Below are positions 41,526 to 54,147 of a DNA stretch of 64,000 nucleotides, piece after piece. The translations under genes were made by a program, and so were the position numbers. The DNA is taken from positions 27,233,577 through 27,297,576 of the forward strand of contig NC_092800.1 in NCBI RefSeq assembly GCF_918797505.1, in the 5' to 3' direction. Positions within the stretch are counted from its first letter, which is position 1. Each line of letters opens with the position of its first letter. The notes beneath the pieces are model-generated. The model worked only from the letters and a program-made list of their open reading frames with translations, was not told the origin of the DNA and did not search any database. This stretch comes from Bemisia tabaci (Eukaryota > Arthropoda > Insecta > Hemiptera > Aleyrodidae).

Positions 41526-43241
41526 AATGAACGATGATTTGTCGAATGTCGAGGCTTGTGTGCGTATGCTCAAATGAGATTTTCTTTGTTTGCGTAAACG
41601 TTATTTTTGCTTCAAAATAAAACTTTTTTCCTGTTTGAAAATCGAGCTTCGTTTGTATAAAATTTCTTTTAATACGTAGGTAGGTTAAGGTAGATTAATA
41701 AATCTTTGAAACCGAAACCCAGCATAGTATCAGTGAAGAGAGAGAGAGCAACACCGTATGCTGCGCATATTGCAGGTGCGGGGCTAAACTGCTCATTGAA
41801 CGAGCCAAAATGAAATGAGAGATGAAGAAAACGAGGAGGTTCGATGAAAATCTGCCCGCGCAAATGGGGTGCCATTAAAATCTACGGTTTGATGTCGCCG
41901 AAATTTGATCTTGCAGGGAGGGGAGAGTCGAACATGATTGCCGATTTTGTGGGGAAAGTAAACACCGACGGTTACGCCAGGAAACAACATATTATAGAGA
42001 CCCCACACAATAAACGAATGAGGGGGGAGGGGGCACACTCTCCCCCCGTTCGCCCGAAAAAAGGAGGAAGAAAAAGAGAAGAAAGAAAAGAAGAAGTAAT
42101 GCAGGAAAGAAAAGGGAGAACGCTTGTTAAGGGTAATAATGTATCACGAAATTTACTCCACATTAGATACTTTATAATTTTAAAAATATCCGCCCCCTTA
42201 CGCCTTCTAGGGTGGACCGTTTTGGAACTTTTTCGGAATTTTAAGATGGCTAAAGCTAAAAAGTTACGTCATGACAAATCTTAATTGGACATTCAATAGG
42301 CTCAAGTAGTTTGATTTCTCAGGCTCTTTAAGCCAGGGAATTTTGACTGTGTTCCGAACAACCTATCAATCTATGCATTTGTTCTTACGGAGTTTTGTTT
42401 AAAGAGCTTGAGATAAAATACTGTGGTAAGATTTAAGTGAGTCATAAGCAATGAGAAGTCTTCAAATTAAGCAAGTAGAGCCAACAGAACTAAATTCAGA
42501 TCAGGCTAGGTTCGCGTTTATTATTTCAAATGTACATCCGAGTCTCTGGAGCAAATTTTGCGCCACAAAATTGCGTTGTTCGGTTTTCTCCAAGTTTGAA
42601 GCGCGCTACACTCGAGGAAAAAATAACAGAAAAGTTTACAAAGACAGAAAGAAATAAAAGAATCGATTACATAATGCTCGATTGTTTGAAAAATGGCACA
42701 GTGTCAGATTGCAGTCAAGAGTTTCCGATTTAGTCCCGTTCTACAAAGGCTTCACCACGTGAAATGATTTTTTTATTCATTATTTTCTTTTACTTTTTTT
42801 GGAAGATTTAAGACCAACAGATACTTTTTGAACGAAAAATTATTAATAATTAATAAATCCGCGGTAAACCTGTAAAAACACGGGTAGAATAAATTCACGT
42901 ATGAGCATTCAGATATTTACAGATTTAATCTTCTAAATAATTCATTTTTGAAAAAGTTAAGATTTTTTTCCTGAAACTTTTTAGATGAATTAGATTTGAT
43001 TGGAAAGTGGAGTATTTATGCTAAAAGAAGTACCTATGTTGCTCGCACTCTTATTCACAATGTTACTTATACCATAAATACGTCCAAGTAAACAGAAAAA
43101 TACCAAGTCACATTTTGGGGAAAATCAGTTTTTAGTAGTACTAAGCTTACCTATAGCCGCACACTTTCTACTATGAAAAATTCAAAGTTGAGAAAAAGAT
43201 GTAGAGTAATTAGAGGAATAAAACTCTAAACCTATAGTTCC
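41526..43241. other. Unassigned, with a polypurine tract
   Basis: Positions 42054-42120 are almost entirely A and G on the plus strand. A 146-aa frame runs through it but is low-complexity and not credible. Nothing else recognised. Confidence 0.4.
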
Positions 43242-43705
43242 TTGGTTCCAACTTGATTTGAACTGAGTTTTTTTCTCTAGAATTCAATCCAATTGCAAAT
43301 CAAACTATCCAGGGAAATTAACCTAAAAGAATCAGGTGTCCTCCAGGAAATTCATAATTTATCATAAGAGAGGTAACGATCGAATGTTCCTGTGCCATGT
43401 TTCCTTCGTATTGACAGTTATGCAATTTGAGCTGTTCGGAAGTATACATATAATTATAATAAAAAGTATAAAAAAAACCTTGGCTCGAGCTTGATATGAA
43501 CTGAGTTTTTTCTTTTGAATCCAATCCAATTACACATAAAACTATCCAGGAAATTCAACAAAAGACAAAAACAAAACAAAAAAATCAGGTGTCCCTCGGA
43601 AAATTCATAATTTACCATAAGAAAGGCAACGATCTAATGTTCCTACGCCATGTTTCCTTCGGATTGACGGTTATGCAATTTGAGCTGTTCGGAAGTATAA
43701 ATAAT
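43242..43705 (+). repeat. Direct duplication of ~220 bp
   Basis: Copy 1 (about 43242-43450) and copy 2 (about 43481-43705) share AACTGAGTTTTTT, TCAATCCAATT, ATCAGGTGTCC, CATGTTTCCTTCG and GCTGTTCGGAAGTATA in order. Copy 2 has an extra A-rich insertion near 43565. Confidence 0.85.
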
Positions 43706-44101
43706 TGCATCACGACTGTGTACTTCACGTCTTGGGCCTTTTATCACCGAAACGGTATCGAGAAGTGGAATCAGAATGACGTCACGGGAATCGAGGGGGG
43801 AGGGGCGGGGCGTCCGAATCAAAGCTCACACCTAACTCAGCAACGACCTACTTCCTTCGTTTACTTTCTAATCCCATTTTCCGCCTATGGCATCATTGTC
43901 GCTTCGAGAGTATTTTCCTGCTCTCACAAAGATTTTTCCCTCGCTCGTAACTGGATAACCGATTGACCGATATACGCTACTTCCTTCCTCATTTTCTCAC
44001 TGTCGGAGGTTTTCAGGGCGTTCCGAAGCAGTTTACCCCTTCGGCTGAAAGCAAGTTGCCAGTTTTGTACACTCAGGAAAGGTGCAAACATTTGTACCTA
44101 T
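43706..44101. other. Unassigned
   Basis: No feature recognised. Confidence 0.35.
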
Positions 44102-44265
44102 CAGTGACGTGGCGTGTTTTGCGATATATCGATTGATCTGCCATTGAAAACTATGGAAAAGGATCGATTAACAGGGTGTTTGCAACGAGCACCTTAACAA
44201 TCGATTGTTTACTATTGCTTCAACTAAGAAAGTATCGATAATCGATCATTCACGCCCCCCTACTG
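44102..44265. mobile_element. 165-bp palindromic MITE, copy 3
   Basis: CAGTGACGTGGCGTG at the left, CACGCCCCCCTACTG at the right, with the central GGTGTTTGCAACGAGCACC. Flanking sequences do not show a matching 8-bp duplication. Confidence 0.75.
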
Positions 44266-44886
44266 ACTTGAATCCAACTATTACAGCAAACAACAGTTAA
44301 AATTAATGAATTTTGCGCCAGAGTATTTTAGTTTAATGGAATTGTATGATTTATATTTTAACTGTACAATAATACTAACTGATAATATTATAATAACTGT
44401 ATAATATTTAACTGTATACTTTTAATTCGTTACGGAAGTCATGTCTGCTTCCTTGTCGAAAAAATTTTTGAATTTGGTATTGCATTCATTGCTTGTGCTG
44501 TAGTTATTGTGAGATAAGTAATCCCTAATTTAAAAGAACCCAACCGAGTAGAGGAGGGTCAAGTAAAAACACCCTCCTTAGCTTTTAAGATAATTGAATT
44601 TAATTCATAGGCTAGAGCTGGAAGGTTGATAAGACTAGAATTGCTTTAGCGCATATGTCACTCACAGCAGGAAACTCACAGCAGACTTTTTATTCAAATG
44701 AAAAAAACAGAATAAACATCTTGCTCTCCTTTGCTGTATGACGAAGTTTGCTACAGACAAACTGATTCCAATTTGGGGGAAATGAATTGGAATTAGCTCT
44801 GAGCTTAAGTCTCTTATGAATATTTTATATTTTTCTTCCGAAGTCGAGAAGCTTTACATTTCTTGAGATAGGAGTATTTGTAAAAT
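44266..44886. other. Unassigned AT-rich sequence
   Basis: No feature recognised. Confidence 0.4.
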
Positions 44887-45142
44887 GGATTGCATTTTGC
44901 AAAAAGGAACCACAAGCATTCCAATGTCGCTAAGATTGTGTAACTTTTTTCACCTTGCAAATAGAAACTGATCATTTAAACAAGTTTCATCTTTACTACC
45001 AATAAACTATAAATTTACGACGAAAATTACATCCGTAAATGTAATTTCCTACGTGATTTCTGTTTTTTTTTTTGAAAGGTTTTAAGTTGCACAATCTAAA
45101 CAACATTGAATTGCTCTTGTTCCTTTTTGCAAAATGCAGTCC
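44887..45142. mobile_element. GGATTGCATTTTGC MITE, copy 2
   Basis: The ends GGATTGCATTTTGCAAAAAGG and CCTTTTTGCAAAATGCAGTCC. Left flank AAAT, right flank AAAA then T. Same family as 18623-18882. Confidence 0.85.
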
Positions 45143-46184
45143 AAAATGAGTCCTGAAGGAATACTTTTTCGTCGAACGTATTTATTTAATTACTTATTGA
45201 TATTAATTAATTTCTATTTACTGACCCTGGTCTAAAAAGAATCCAGTTATCACAATCTACTATATGCGCACCATAGATTACCGTTATATGTATTTGTATA
45301 AATTCATTGGTAGATTCTTGAATTGTTCTCGATAGTGAATGTCAATGAACTCGTGCCTCAAATGCGACATGTCAAAATCGCTAAAATTTCTAAATCTTTT
45401 TGAAACAAAACGAATCCGCAGTATTGTCTGTAATTTTCATGAATTATCTGCACGGGCTAAAAAAATGTGAACATTCCAGGGAGTACCTCTCATCAGCTTT
45501 CCTGCGAAAAAATCTAATAAGTGATTAAAAAATTAATAACGTCATAAACCGAGATTTGCTGTCTTTGATTTTTCATATATGTATTTTGGAAAACCCCGGG
45601 AGTTTTGGTAGGAGCTGTGGCAGCATGGCTCGAAGGCAACAGCTAACGTCGGAACGCGAATTCATTTTCACGGCGCAGAGATGTTGAGATGTTGTATTAA
45701 ACAAGAAAAAAAGGAGGAGTTTTATTAAATAATAAGTTGAGTAAACACTTATAAGGTATAGAACATTTTTCATTTTGCGCTAAAGAGTGAAGTCGAGCTG
45801 AACGGTAGCCCGACTCTCCCGTCCCCTCGACCCCCCCTCCCTTCCACCGTGGCCCCCATCCGCCGTTCTCAGTGTTGCCGCAATAGTGAAAATACAGCCC
45901 TGCAATGTATTTAAATTAAATTTTACGTAATGCGATTTCCTTAAAAAGTTCCACGCCGTAACAAAAAGTAACCGACATTTTTTGTTATAACGGAAAGTAG
46001 ATAACGATCAAGTAACTTAGAAGTGTGGTTAATTTTTCTTCTGTCAGTTTTTCTTTGGGTTCTATCGACTAATAAAATTTTGGTTGCATTGAAAAAATAA
46101 TTATTGGGTTGAAAATTTGCAACAGCGTTGAGAATCAGACGCAAGTGACTGAGATTGAACGCACATCGGATTGGTGATAGTCGC
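45143..46184. other. Unassigned
   Basis: Relatively GC-rich at 45800-45880. No feature recognised. Confidence 0.4.
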
Positions 46185-46188
46185 ACTT

Positions 46189-46912
46189 CTGCCGTGCTAA
46201 GGAAGAACGCCGTATGAGCCTACAGGCGTTGCCAAATTTCCTTTGATAAAACGCGAATTTCCTGGTAAACTTATGAATATTTTCCTCCCAATTTTTCAGA
46301 TAATTTTGTTCGCAATTTCACCTGAAGATTCTGCAAAAAAGGAAAAATATTCATAACTTTCCTCAAAAATAAACATTTCATCGAAGGAAATTTGGCAACT
46401 CTCGAACGTTTATACGGTGTTTTTCCTTAGCACGGCAGAGTAGGACTCTACACAGTAGTACACGATACCAGTCAGTTGACATCTGTGAAAGCGCCTTCAA
46501 TTACACTGGATACTGTGCAATACCTCTGTGGTGGAATCGTTGCTCAGAGCGCCTTGAGGAGAGTCGCTTCGATTTGATGGCAGATTATATTAGAGTTACC
46601 GCTGGGATTTTCAATCCTCATATCAACCTTGTTCTTCTTATCACACACCAATGGTATTATTGCCGTGCTAAGGAAAAACGCCGTATGAACCATCAGGCGT
46701 TGCCAAATTCCAATTGATAAGACACGAATTTTCTTGTAAACTTATGAATATTCTTCTTCTAATTTTTCAGATAATTTTGATCGTAATTTCACCTAAAATG
46801 CCTGAAAATTTCAAGGGAAAATATTCATAACTTTCCTAAAAAATAAACGTTTTATCGAAGTAAATTTGGCAACTCTCGAATGTTCACACGGCGTTCTTCC
46901 TTAGCACGGCAG
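46189..46912. mobile_element. Composite of two CTGCCGTG MITEs plus cargo
   Basis: Two full MITE copies (46189-46438 and 46660-46912) bracket 46439-46659. The outer flanks are both ACTT (46185-46188 and 46913-46916), while the inner flanks differ (AGTA at 46439-46442, ATTA at 46656-46659). The cargo starts with the same AGTAGGAC sequence that follows the MITE at 49625. The pattern is that of one insertion of the whole unit using its outermost ends. Confidence 0.75.
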
Positions 46913-47223
46913 ACTTGCTAGTCACAACTTCTGACATGAAGCATAAAACAAGAACACATGAGCTCAGCAGGACCCTTTTCTCATCCCCAGATACGAGTGT
47001 AATCTATGGTTTCGATATAACCGACAACCTGGTCAATCAATCACGTCCTTTCAGTTGATATGACTGAAAAAAAGTAACTTAAAGTGACCAAAAGTAACCA
47101 TAAACACGGAGCTTTTCAACTTTTTAGTAACAGTGAATTAACATGTATAATATTTTAGTGTTTTTTTTCTCATCATACCAGTCCGCCTTCAATGATACGG
47201 CGTTCTTTCTTCCTTCAGAGGCG
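46913..47223. other. Unassigned
   Basis: No feature recognised. Confidence 0.35.
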
Positions 47224-47454
47224 CACAGTGGATTGTGTCAACAGGGAGAAGTCGGACCAAATTTGGGGACTTTAAACGCTTATAGCTCCGTTTATACAAA
47301 ACTTTGAAGTTCTAAAAGTGGTTCTTTTGGTTTCCTCCTGAAATTTTCTTCAAGAAGCACCCCTTAAAGTTTAAAATGTGACGAACTAAACATAAAAATT
47401 TGCAGTTGTAGTCAATTTTATGTCTGACCTCTCTAATTGACTCGATCCACTGTG
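47224..47454. mobile_element. CACAGTGGAT element, intact copy
   Basis: A 231-bp element with CACAGTGGATTGTGTCAA and TTGACTCGATCCACTGTG ends. AGGCG directly precedes and follows it, a possible 5-bp duplication. Related to 20302-22714 and 56302-56755. Confidence 0.8.
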
Positions 47455-47980
47455 AGGCGGCTAAGAGTATTTTAAATTTCGACTCATCTTGTTAGTCGGT
47501 ATTTCAACCCCGGCCGAGGGTTTTAAGAGAGGGAATATATTTTGCCCGCCCATCTGGAGGCTTTAATGCAGCGGCGGCCCTCTGGGTCTTCTCTCATTTA
47601 CTCCTTTTTCCAAATCTAATTCCGCGTAATTTATTGTTATGGCTTGTCTCTCGCCGCCAAATCACGGTATTTTTCATCCTCTTTTTCTCCCCGCCATATT
47701 TCTCACTTTGCATTTGTCATAACGGTCTATGCTGTGCGAAATACTGAATATAAATGACGGCAGCCTCCTATTCGTAGTCTTGGTGACCACCAAGTTCATT
47801 ACACCCCTTATAGCTCCATATAAAACGCAAAATTCCGGGAATGCAACTATTTTAACTTCCGTGTATTGCGCGGTATCTCCTCAAAATGAAGGCGTTTTAA
47901 CTTTTTGACGCAGCTGGTCATTCATTCGAATCATTGACTCACATCTTGCGTCTCAGTAAGGGAGACATTTCTCGAGCCCT
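47455..47980. other. Unassigned
   Basis: No feature recognised. Confidence 0.35.
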
Positions 47981-48533
47981 AATAGACCACTGACAGGATA
48001 CGATTTTCAGCATTCTGATACATGTTTCGTAACTAAAATTTGACGTAGAACACGATGCGCACAACAAAAATTACCGAAATTAACTTCTTACGAAGATATT
48101 TAATGATTCTTGATGCGTGAATTCAAACCACCCCTTCATGAAAACTCAATGGTCTGCGTGATTCACATCGCGCGTTAAACGTTATCATGACAGTCTCTGC
48201 GATATAAAAATCTGGCAACCTCAATCTTGACGCTTTGACTCAGCTATAGCAAATTGCCAAAAGTTTGAATGACACATGGTGGAAAATGAACATTGCTTCA
48301 TTGAGAAGCTTGCTGAAACCGCTGTAGTGCGCGATTTGACTCACATAGAGCTTTGAGTTTCTTGTGAGCGGGCAGTTCTAATTCCTCGTAACCAATGTGA
48401 AATAAAAACGTTAATATCTTCGTTAAAAGTTGGTTTCAGTAATTTTCTAAGTGCGAATCGTGTTCTATGTGAAATTCTGGTTAAGAGAGATGTATCAGAT
48501 TGCTTAAATTCATACTTTTTCTAGTGGTCCATT
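47981..48533 (+). mobile_element. 550-bp AATGGACCACTAGAC element, copy 3
   Basis: Same orientation as copy 1. The left end is degraded (AATAGACCACTGACAGG), the right end is CTAGTGGTCCATT. The interior is collinear with copy 1 throughout. Confidence 0.8.
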
Positions 48534-49620
48534 GAGAAACAAATTAAACTTTTAAACTTATTTAAGAAACAGCGTATTTACTACATTTGCAAATCTGCGT
48601 TTGATGGAAGGAATGACGATGCAACTCAGCAAAAAAAAAGAGAAAAAAAATTCAATTGCATGGACGACTACACAGGGTAAAGAACACTGTTCTTCATTTT
48701 CAACGTTGCAATCTTTCTGCCTTCCTCTATAAGTATGCGAAATGCATTCTAAAGTTGTCATTTGAACAGCTCCAGGGTACAATATCTCTTTATACGAGGA
48801 AGATATATGGTGAGATTGTCAAGTGTTAAAGTTACTTTTATCACTTTTAAATAGTTTTCGGCGTATATTTTGCTTTCTCAACTTAAAATCTTAGACAATC
48901 AGTAATTTAAGATTAGAGCTTTAGGGTATAGAACAGAGAAACAGAATAGTCATAAGACATCGCAATCAAAGTGCCTGCCTCAGTTTCACTACCGTTAAGA
49001 ATGATAATTTATTTTTGGCTAGAATGCTAAACTGTCGAGAGAACTCAATCGAGGCTTTGATTTATTCTGTGCAAAGTGACGCTTCCATTCTTCTGAAATT
49101 ACTGGATTTTGCTGCATTTTAGAGATAATTCTTAATCCATTACAAAGAAATTATGACCAGTTTAGTTTCACCTCAGTCGATGATTTACTCACTGGACGAA
49201 CGAAAGCTTTATTTTCACGGGCGAGAATCATACAATTTGGAGCCATTCCAAAAGACGTTGTCAGTGATTCTTGATTCTCTCCTCTCATTCCTAGAAAAAG
49301 ATCTGCGAGCTTGCTTCGGCGAGTCAGCTCTCTATACAATTGGAAGGTTTTTATTACAAAGGAACCTACTCTTTCATTTCAAGTCAAAAACGGCAATTTT
49401 GTCATTGACTTTCCTATTCAAATAGGAGTTTTATTGATTTTTGTTTGTGCCCTTGACTCTTATAGATTTTCAAGATTGGAAGACATTTGTGTCACTTTCG
49501 GCATCTTTAACTTTTGAATTTTATACTTGTGGGTTTAAATTCAAGTTTCTCGTCAAAAAATACTCTCTTGCACCAACTTTCACAAAAATCTATCAAATAG
49601 GAGCCGCATATCGTAGGATC
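48534..49620. other. Unassigned AT-rich sequence
   Basis: No recognised feature. Short frames at 49153-49653 are chance-like and run into the next MITE. Confidence 0.4.
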
Positions 49621-49624
49621 AGTA

Positions 49625-49877
49625 CTGCCGTGATGAGGAAGAACGCCGTATGAACCTTTAAGCGTTGCCAAATTTCCTTTGATAAAACGCGAATTTCCTG
49701 GTAAACTTATGAATATTTTCCTCCCAATTTTTCAGATAATTTTGTTCGCAATTTCACCTAAAGATTCTGAAAATTTAAAGGAAAAATATTCATAACTTTC
49801 CTCAAAAATAAACATTTCATCGAAGGAAATTTGGCAACTCTCGAATGTTCATACGGCGTTCTTCCTTAACACGGCAG
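49625..49877. mobile_element. CTGCCGTG MITE, copy with matching AGTA flanks
   Basis: CTGCCGTGATGAGGAAGAAC ... TTCCTTAACACGGCAG with AGTA at 49621-49624 and 49878-49881. Because both flanks match, this probably preserves the original insertion next to the cargo sequence. Confidence 0.88.
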
Positions 49878-50275
49878 AGTAGGACACTACACAGTAGTAG
49901 ACGATACCAGTCAGTTCACATCTGTGAAAGCGCCTTCAATTACACTGGATACTGTGCAATACCTCTGTGGTGGAATAGTTGCTCAGAGCGCCTTGAGGAG
50001 AGTCGCGTCGATTTGATGGCAGATTATAAGAGTTACCGCTGATATTACGCCCTAGCACGTGGGCAGTTTCACATTTCCTCACCTCCGACGGTGAGATAAA
50101 AAGAATTTAACTCTTTCCTTTTTAAAGTGCTAAATTGGCGCTGGGAGAAAAGCAGGAAAATTTCCCCATCGTCAAATTTTGATCAACTTACTGTTAATGA
50201 AAAACTCGCTTGCATAGCAAAAAATCACAGAATATTTTAAACATAGTTTAAAAAAGTAAAATATAAATTACATGT
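49878..50275 (+). repeat. Cargo segment, likely donor copy
   Basis: About 400 bp collinear with 9244-9645 and, for the first ~170 bp, with 46439-46610. Shared words include CAGTCAGTTCACATCTGTG, AGCGCCTTCAATTACACTGG and CAGAGCGCCTTGAGGAG. A short diverged relative is at 57828-57890. Confidence 0.75.
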
Positions 50276-50614
50276 GATTGCGGTGGGTGCACAAGTCGTT
50301 TAAACACAATCTCGGTGCGTAGCTGTCGCGCGTTTTAAATCAGCATAAGGCTGAAGATCTAAATTCAGAGGGAAAAAGCTCATATCAGCAAAATTTTCTC
50401 TCGAACACGAAAATTGGTGTTTTTTGAGGGGAAAATTAACCTCGTGTGAGTTTCTCTCCTCTGTATTGATATTTTCAGCTTTATGCTGATCCAAAACGCA
50501 AATTAATTCATAACTGATTATTAAACATATTAAAAATAACATATTCCTCGTATTTTTACGCTTCATAGCATGAAATCCTCGATCAGAAAACCTCCTGAGA
50601 ATTGAAAATACAGC
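50276..50614. other. Unassigned
   Basis: No feature recognised. Confidence 0.35.
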
Positions 50615-50618
50615 AGTT

Positions 50619-50871
50619 CTGCCCGGCTAAGGAAGAACGCCGTATGAACCTTCAGTCGTTGCCAAATTTCCTTAGATAAAACACGAATTTCCTGGTAAAC
50701 TCATCAATATTACCCTTCCAATTTTGTCGATGATTTTGTTCGCAATATCACCTAAAGTCCCTCAAAATTTCAAGGAAAAATACTCATATCTTTCCTCAAA
50801 AACAAGCATTTTATTGAAGGAAATTTGGCAACTCTGGAATGTTCATACACCGTTTTTCCTTAGCACGGCAG
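50619..50871. mobile_element. CTGCCGTG MITE, further copy
   Basis: CTGCCCGGCTAAGGAAGAAC ... TTTTTCCTTAGCACGGCAG with AGTT at 50615-50618 and 50872-50875. Confidence 0.88.
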
Positions 50872-50964
50872 AGTTAGAGAGCCCTGTGTGAACAGGGGCA
50901 TCTTCGTTTCCTTGTGTGTCTTTGGTGAGCTTTTATGTGTTCCTTTGTATTTCTCCGCCCATGC

Positions 50965-51128
50965 CAGTGGCGTGGCGTGAATAATCGATTATCGATATCT
51001 CGCCATTTGAAGCTATGGTAAAGAATCGATTACTAAGGTGTTCGCTGCGAACACCCTGATAATCGATCTTTTTTCATAGGTTTAAATGGCATAACAATCG
51101 ATATATCGCAACTCACGCCACGCCACTG
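50965..51128. mobile_element. 165-bp palindromic MITE, copy 4
   Basis: CAGTGGCGTGGCGTG ... CACGCCACGCCACTG with the central GGTGTTCGCTGCGAACACC. Flanks GCCCATGC and GCCATGCA look like an 8-bp duplication with an indel. Confidence 0.85.
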
Positions 51129-52689
51129 GCCATGCATGGTCGTTTAAAAAAGAAGAAAAGAAAAATGGCACGTGTGTTGAGTAAATTGATTGAGTGAGAG
51201 TAGCCGGAAAACCTAACGATATGAAACGACCATGTAACTTTCCTAGATGCGAATCACACCCCCTTTCACTTTTCAAGTGATTTCCCGGAATAAGCATCCC
51301 GAATAAAACTTTCCTCCTGCAGATGGATTAAACGCTCTTGGGATTTCACAAGGAAAACTTGAGACTCAAAGAGTTTCATCACTCGATACCTAGAAAACGT
51401 GATGCTCAGACCGTGTAAGTTTCAAAGGGAATAAAAGTTCAACACATGACTGCGGAGTACTCCGGTGCAGACTGATGCGTTCGTATGAGACTGTTTTAAA
51501 TTTTGCGTGGCGCATGATGCATACTGTATGTCACCTTTGACGGGAGAAGGAACTTAAGTCTTCGGACGCGCTGGGTGAAGCCGTGAGATTATAGTCAAGT
51601 GGGGTCCAAAAATTTAACTTTTAACAGCAGAAAACTCTCTTGGGTCCGAAAATATATAGGAAGTGAGCACTTCAAGGTAATGTAGTGTCATTGGAGAGAT
51701 TGCATTGATCTTTGCAGGCAATTTTGTACGCTAAAAACGACAGATGATGATTTAAAGTAAAATTTCTTTCGAAAATAATTTTTCTTCCTTCAAACTATCA
51801 TAACGATAGTTTAGTTTCAATTTTTGCGCGTTTTATCTCAAAATATTTGTAGAATACTCCTCTATACACAGTTTGGAATAATTATCTCAATTTTATGTTT
51901 CAAGGACTATGGAAGTCCTTCCTCTCCTAGAAGGTCGATCTTTATTTTCTTGTGCTCCGAGAAAAGCCAATCTTGGGGCACCGATATGGTGATATTTTAT
52001 AAAGCTGATAGATGTACATCTCCATGACAGTAACCTCCGTTGTTCTAATTGTTTTACAGTCTGCACAGACATGTACGAAGATGTTATTGATTAAAATTCT
52101 CACATTAAATTCTGTATACGGTTGAAAATAAAAAAATAAAATATAAAAAGAAATCTCTAACGTTGCAAATCGAGATAGTGTTCGGTAGTCAATCCATCGA
52201 TGCAGGAAGAGCACGGTTGATCAGATTGAGTTCAAACAGCACTGTGCAAGTCGTGTAATTGATTCTCTGAGTAACCGCAAGCATTAGCAAACGTAAACAG
52301 TGTGCAAGTCTCATGTTAGCCCATCTTCAGAGTAAGTTTGCTCTTGTCTTCAGAGGAGTCAACAGCCAGTGACACGAACCCTATGAGCAACGAACCGATT
52401 GTTCGCGGCCTGTTTTACGATGCGTCAGTTCGCCTGATTTGCGGATGCATTAGCCTGCAAGGCGACACGATTAACTACAAAAGCTTGATCTGAGTAGAGA
52501 GGTGAAATCGTCTAAGGACTTAATGGGAAATTCAAAGGTCAACCCTTTGGCAAGCCGAAAGCATTTACAAGTAGTGGTATTACTTAGTTACATACTAAAG
52601 TGATAAATGACGCGTAATTGTCTTGAACAGCATCAGGCAACGTCTATCTAATTTTAATTTGCGTTGATAAATTGTATGGTGTATTATAT
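51129..52689. other. Unassigned
   Basis: No recognised gene or repeat in about 1.5 kb. Confidence 0.4.
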
Positions 52690-52960
52690 TTTTTCATAAT
52701 AAAACTACATACATACATTCCAGCCGCTTCTACTGCGCACCCGGGCGCTCTGCGACACCTATTCCCCGCACTCTTGTCTATCGAGCCAGAGGTCATCTGG
52801 TTGATGGCATCTTGTAATTTCATATTGGATGCCACCTATCCACGATTTTGCTGGACGTCCCCTGCGTCTCCTCACAGGAGGAACCCAATTCAATATATTC
52901 TCAGGCAATCTGTCGTCCGCCATTCGTTGAACATGACCATACCAGACAAGCTATTTGGTC
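52690..52960 (-). mobile_element. 3' end of a non-LTR retrotransposon (LINE)
   Basis: The minus strand carries the end of a reverse-transcriptase ORF (52759-52950) followed by a short 3' region with ATGTATGTATGT. The 5' part is missing, as expected for a 5'-truncated insertion. Confidence 0.7.
52759..52950 (-). pseudogene. LINE reverse transcriptase C-terminus
   Basis: Translation gives LVWYGHVQRMADDRLPEN, then a basic RRRRGRPAKSW, and ends before an in-frame TAG at 52759-52761. W-GH--RM, a basic GRP block and a trailing DRQE are the standard C-terminal signature of RTE/Jockey-like LINE polymerases. An in-frame TAG at 52951-52953 precedes the conserved part, so the copy is broken. Confidence 0.72.
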
Positions 52961-53419
52961 ATAATTTCTGTTCTGCTCGGGGTTCATGATCTCACGCACT
53001 ATTTCGTTCCTTGTGAACTCGCTTTACGTGATCCCTCCTCGAAATAAATAAAATAAAATAAAAACTTAAAGAAACTTCGGAGTGTAAATGCTTCGAAATT
53101 TTTTGAGATATTCCTCAAAGTCTCAGAAAGAATGACGGGGATAATCAACATATCAACGGTGTAAGTCGGCAATCACATATCCCGTTTGCGGTGTCTGAAA
53201 ATCTCCGCCTCTGTGTTATTTTCTTTAAGGAGAAAAAATTGACATCATTCCTTGAAGTTGTTGCAGAATTATCTTTGCAAAGAGAAGAAAAATCACGGCA
53301 GTTTTAAAGAATTGCCGTTGAGTAGTTTTCCGTTTAAAAAATAAAGTATGACAGGAATTCTGCGACGTCGCAGACCTAGTTATGTGAGTGCCAACTTACA
53401 CCGTCGATATGTGTTTTAC
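52961..53419. other. Unassigned
   Basis: Contains an AATAAAATAAAATAAA run near 53042 and a GGTGTCTGAAAATCTCCGC tract near 53190, related to those at 7981 and 16580. Confidence 0.4.
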
Positions 53420-53590
53420 ACCGACCAGCGACCGCATTGTGTTAGGCGCAATGCGTGAAGTATTCGTGCACTCTTGTGGGCGCTACGCGAACCGGCGACC
53501 GCACTGTGCGTTAGGCGCAATGCGAGAAGTATTCCTGCAGTCTTGTGGGCGCTCATATACGTTCGGCTCCGACCGGCGACCGTAATGTGA
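53420..53590 (-). repeat. Tandem repeat with ACTTCACGCATTGCGC core, reversed
   Basis: Two units of about 75 bp: ACCGGCGACCGCACTGTG, TTAGGCGCAATGCG-GAAGTATTC-TGCA and CTTGTGGGCGCT. Reverse-orientation relative of 12110-12290. Confidence 0.75.
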
Positions 53591-54139
53591 CAGTCGATAT
53601 GCAACCCATGCATAAATAAATCCGATTTCCTGAATAAACAAAAACCTTTAAGGTTTACGTTTAATGTTTGCCTGTCAGATTTTCACTCCCGCCAGAGCGC
53701 AAAATTCGCGCCGGATCATGCACTCAGAGTGACAGGTGATCAAAATAGCAACTGAGTAAGCGTAAATTTCGCGCCGGGATTTTTAACAGTGATGTCTTTG
53801 TACCGGATTATTTAATGTTGAAGAGATGTGGCATTCAGCGCTTGTTTATTATGATCAATTTTCTGCAAGACTTCGGGCAAAATATCTCAGAAGTATCTCC
53901 ATTTCCGAATCCGCTTTCATCGAGAAAAGTTCAAATGGGACCAGAAGTTTGCAACCGGCGTAAGCGATGAAAGGTGTAGACAAATCACCGAAAGTTTTCC
54001 GCCACTCGCCGGTAACGAAAACTTTCCGCGAACCTGCAACGCTATCTATGAGAGATTTTTTCCATAAAGTCTCTCTCCTGTGTTTTGATTTCGCGTTCCG
54101 GTTTGTCAACAACTCCCAGGGGTGTTTACAAAACAAACA
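53591..54139. other. Unassigned
   Basis: No feature recognised. Confidence 0.35.
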
Positions 54140-54147
54140 GTCGCGAG

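Noticed and set aside
41844..42284. 146-aa plus-strand open frame
   Set aside because: Much of it is a polypurine tract giving Lys/Glu/Arg low complexity, with no domain and no splice or start context that stands out.
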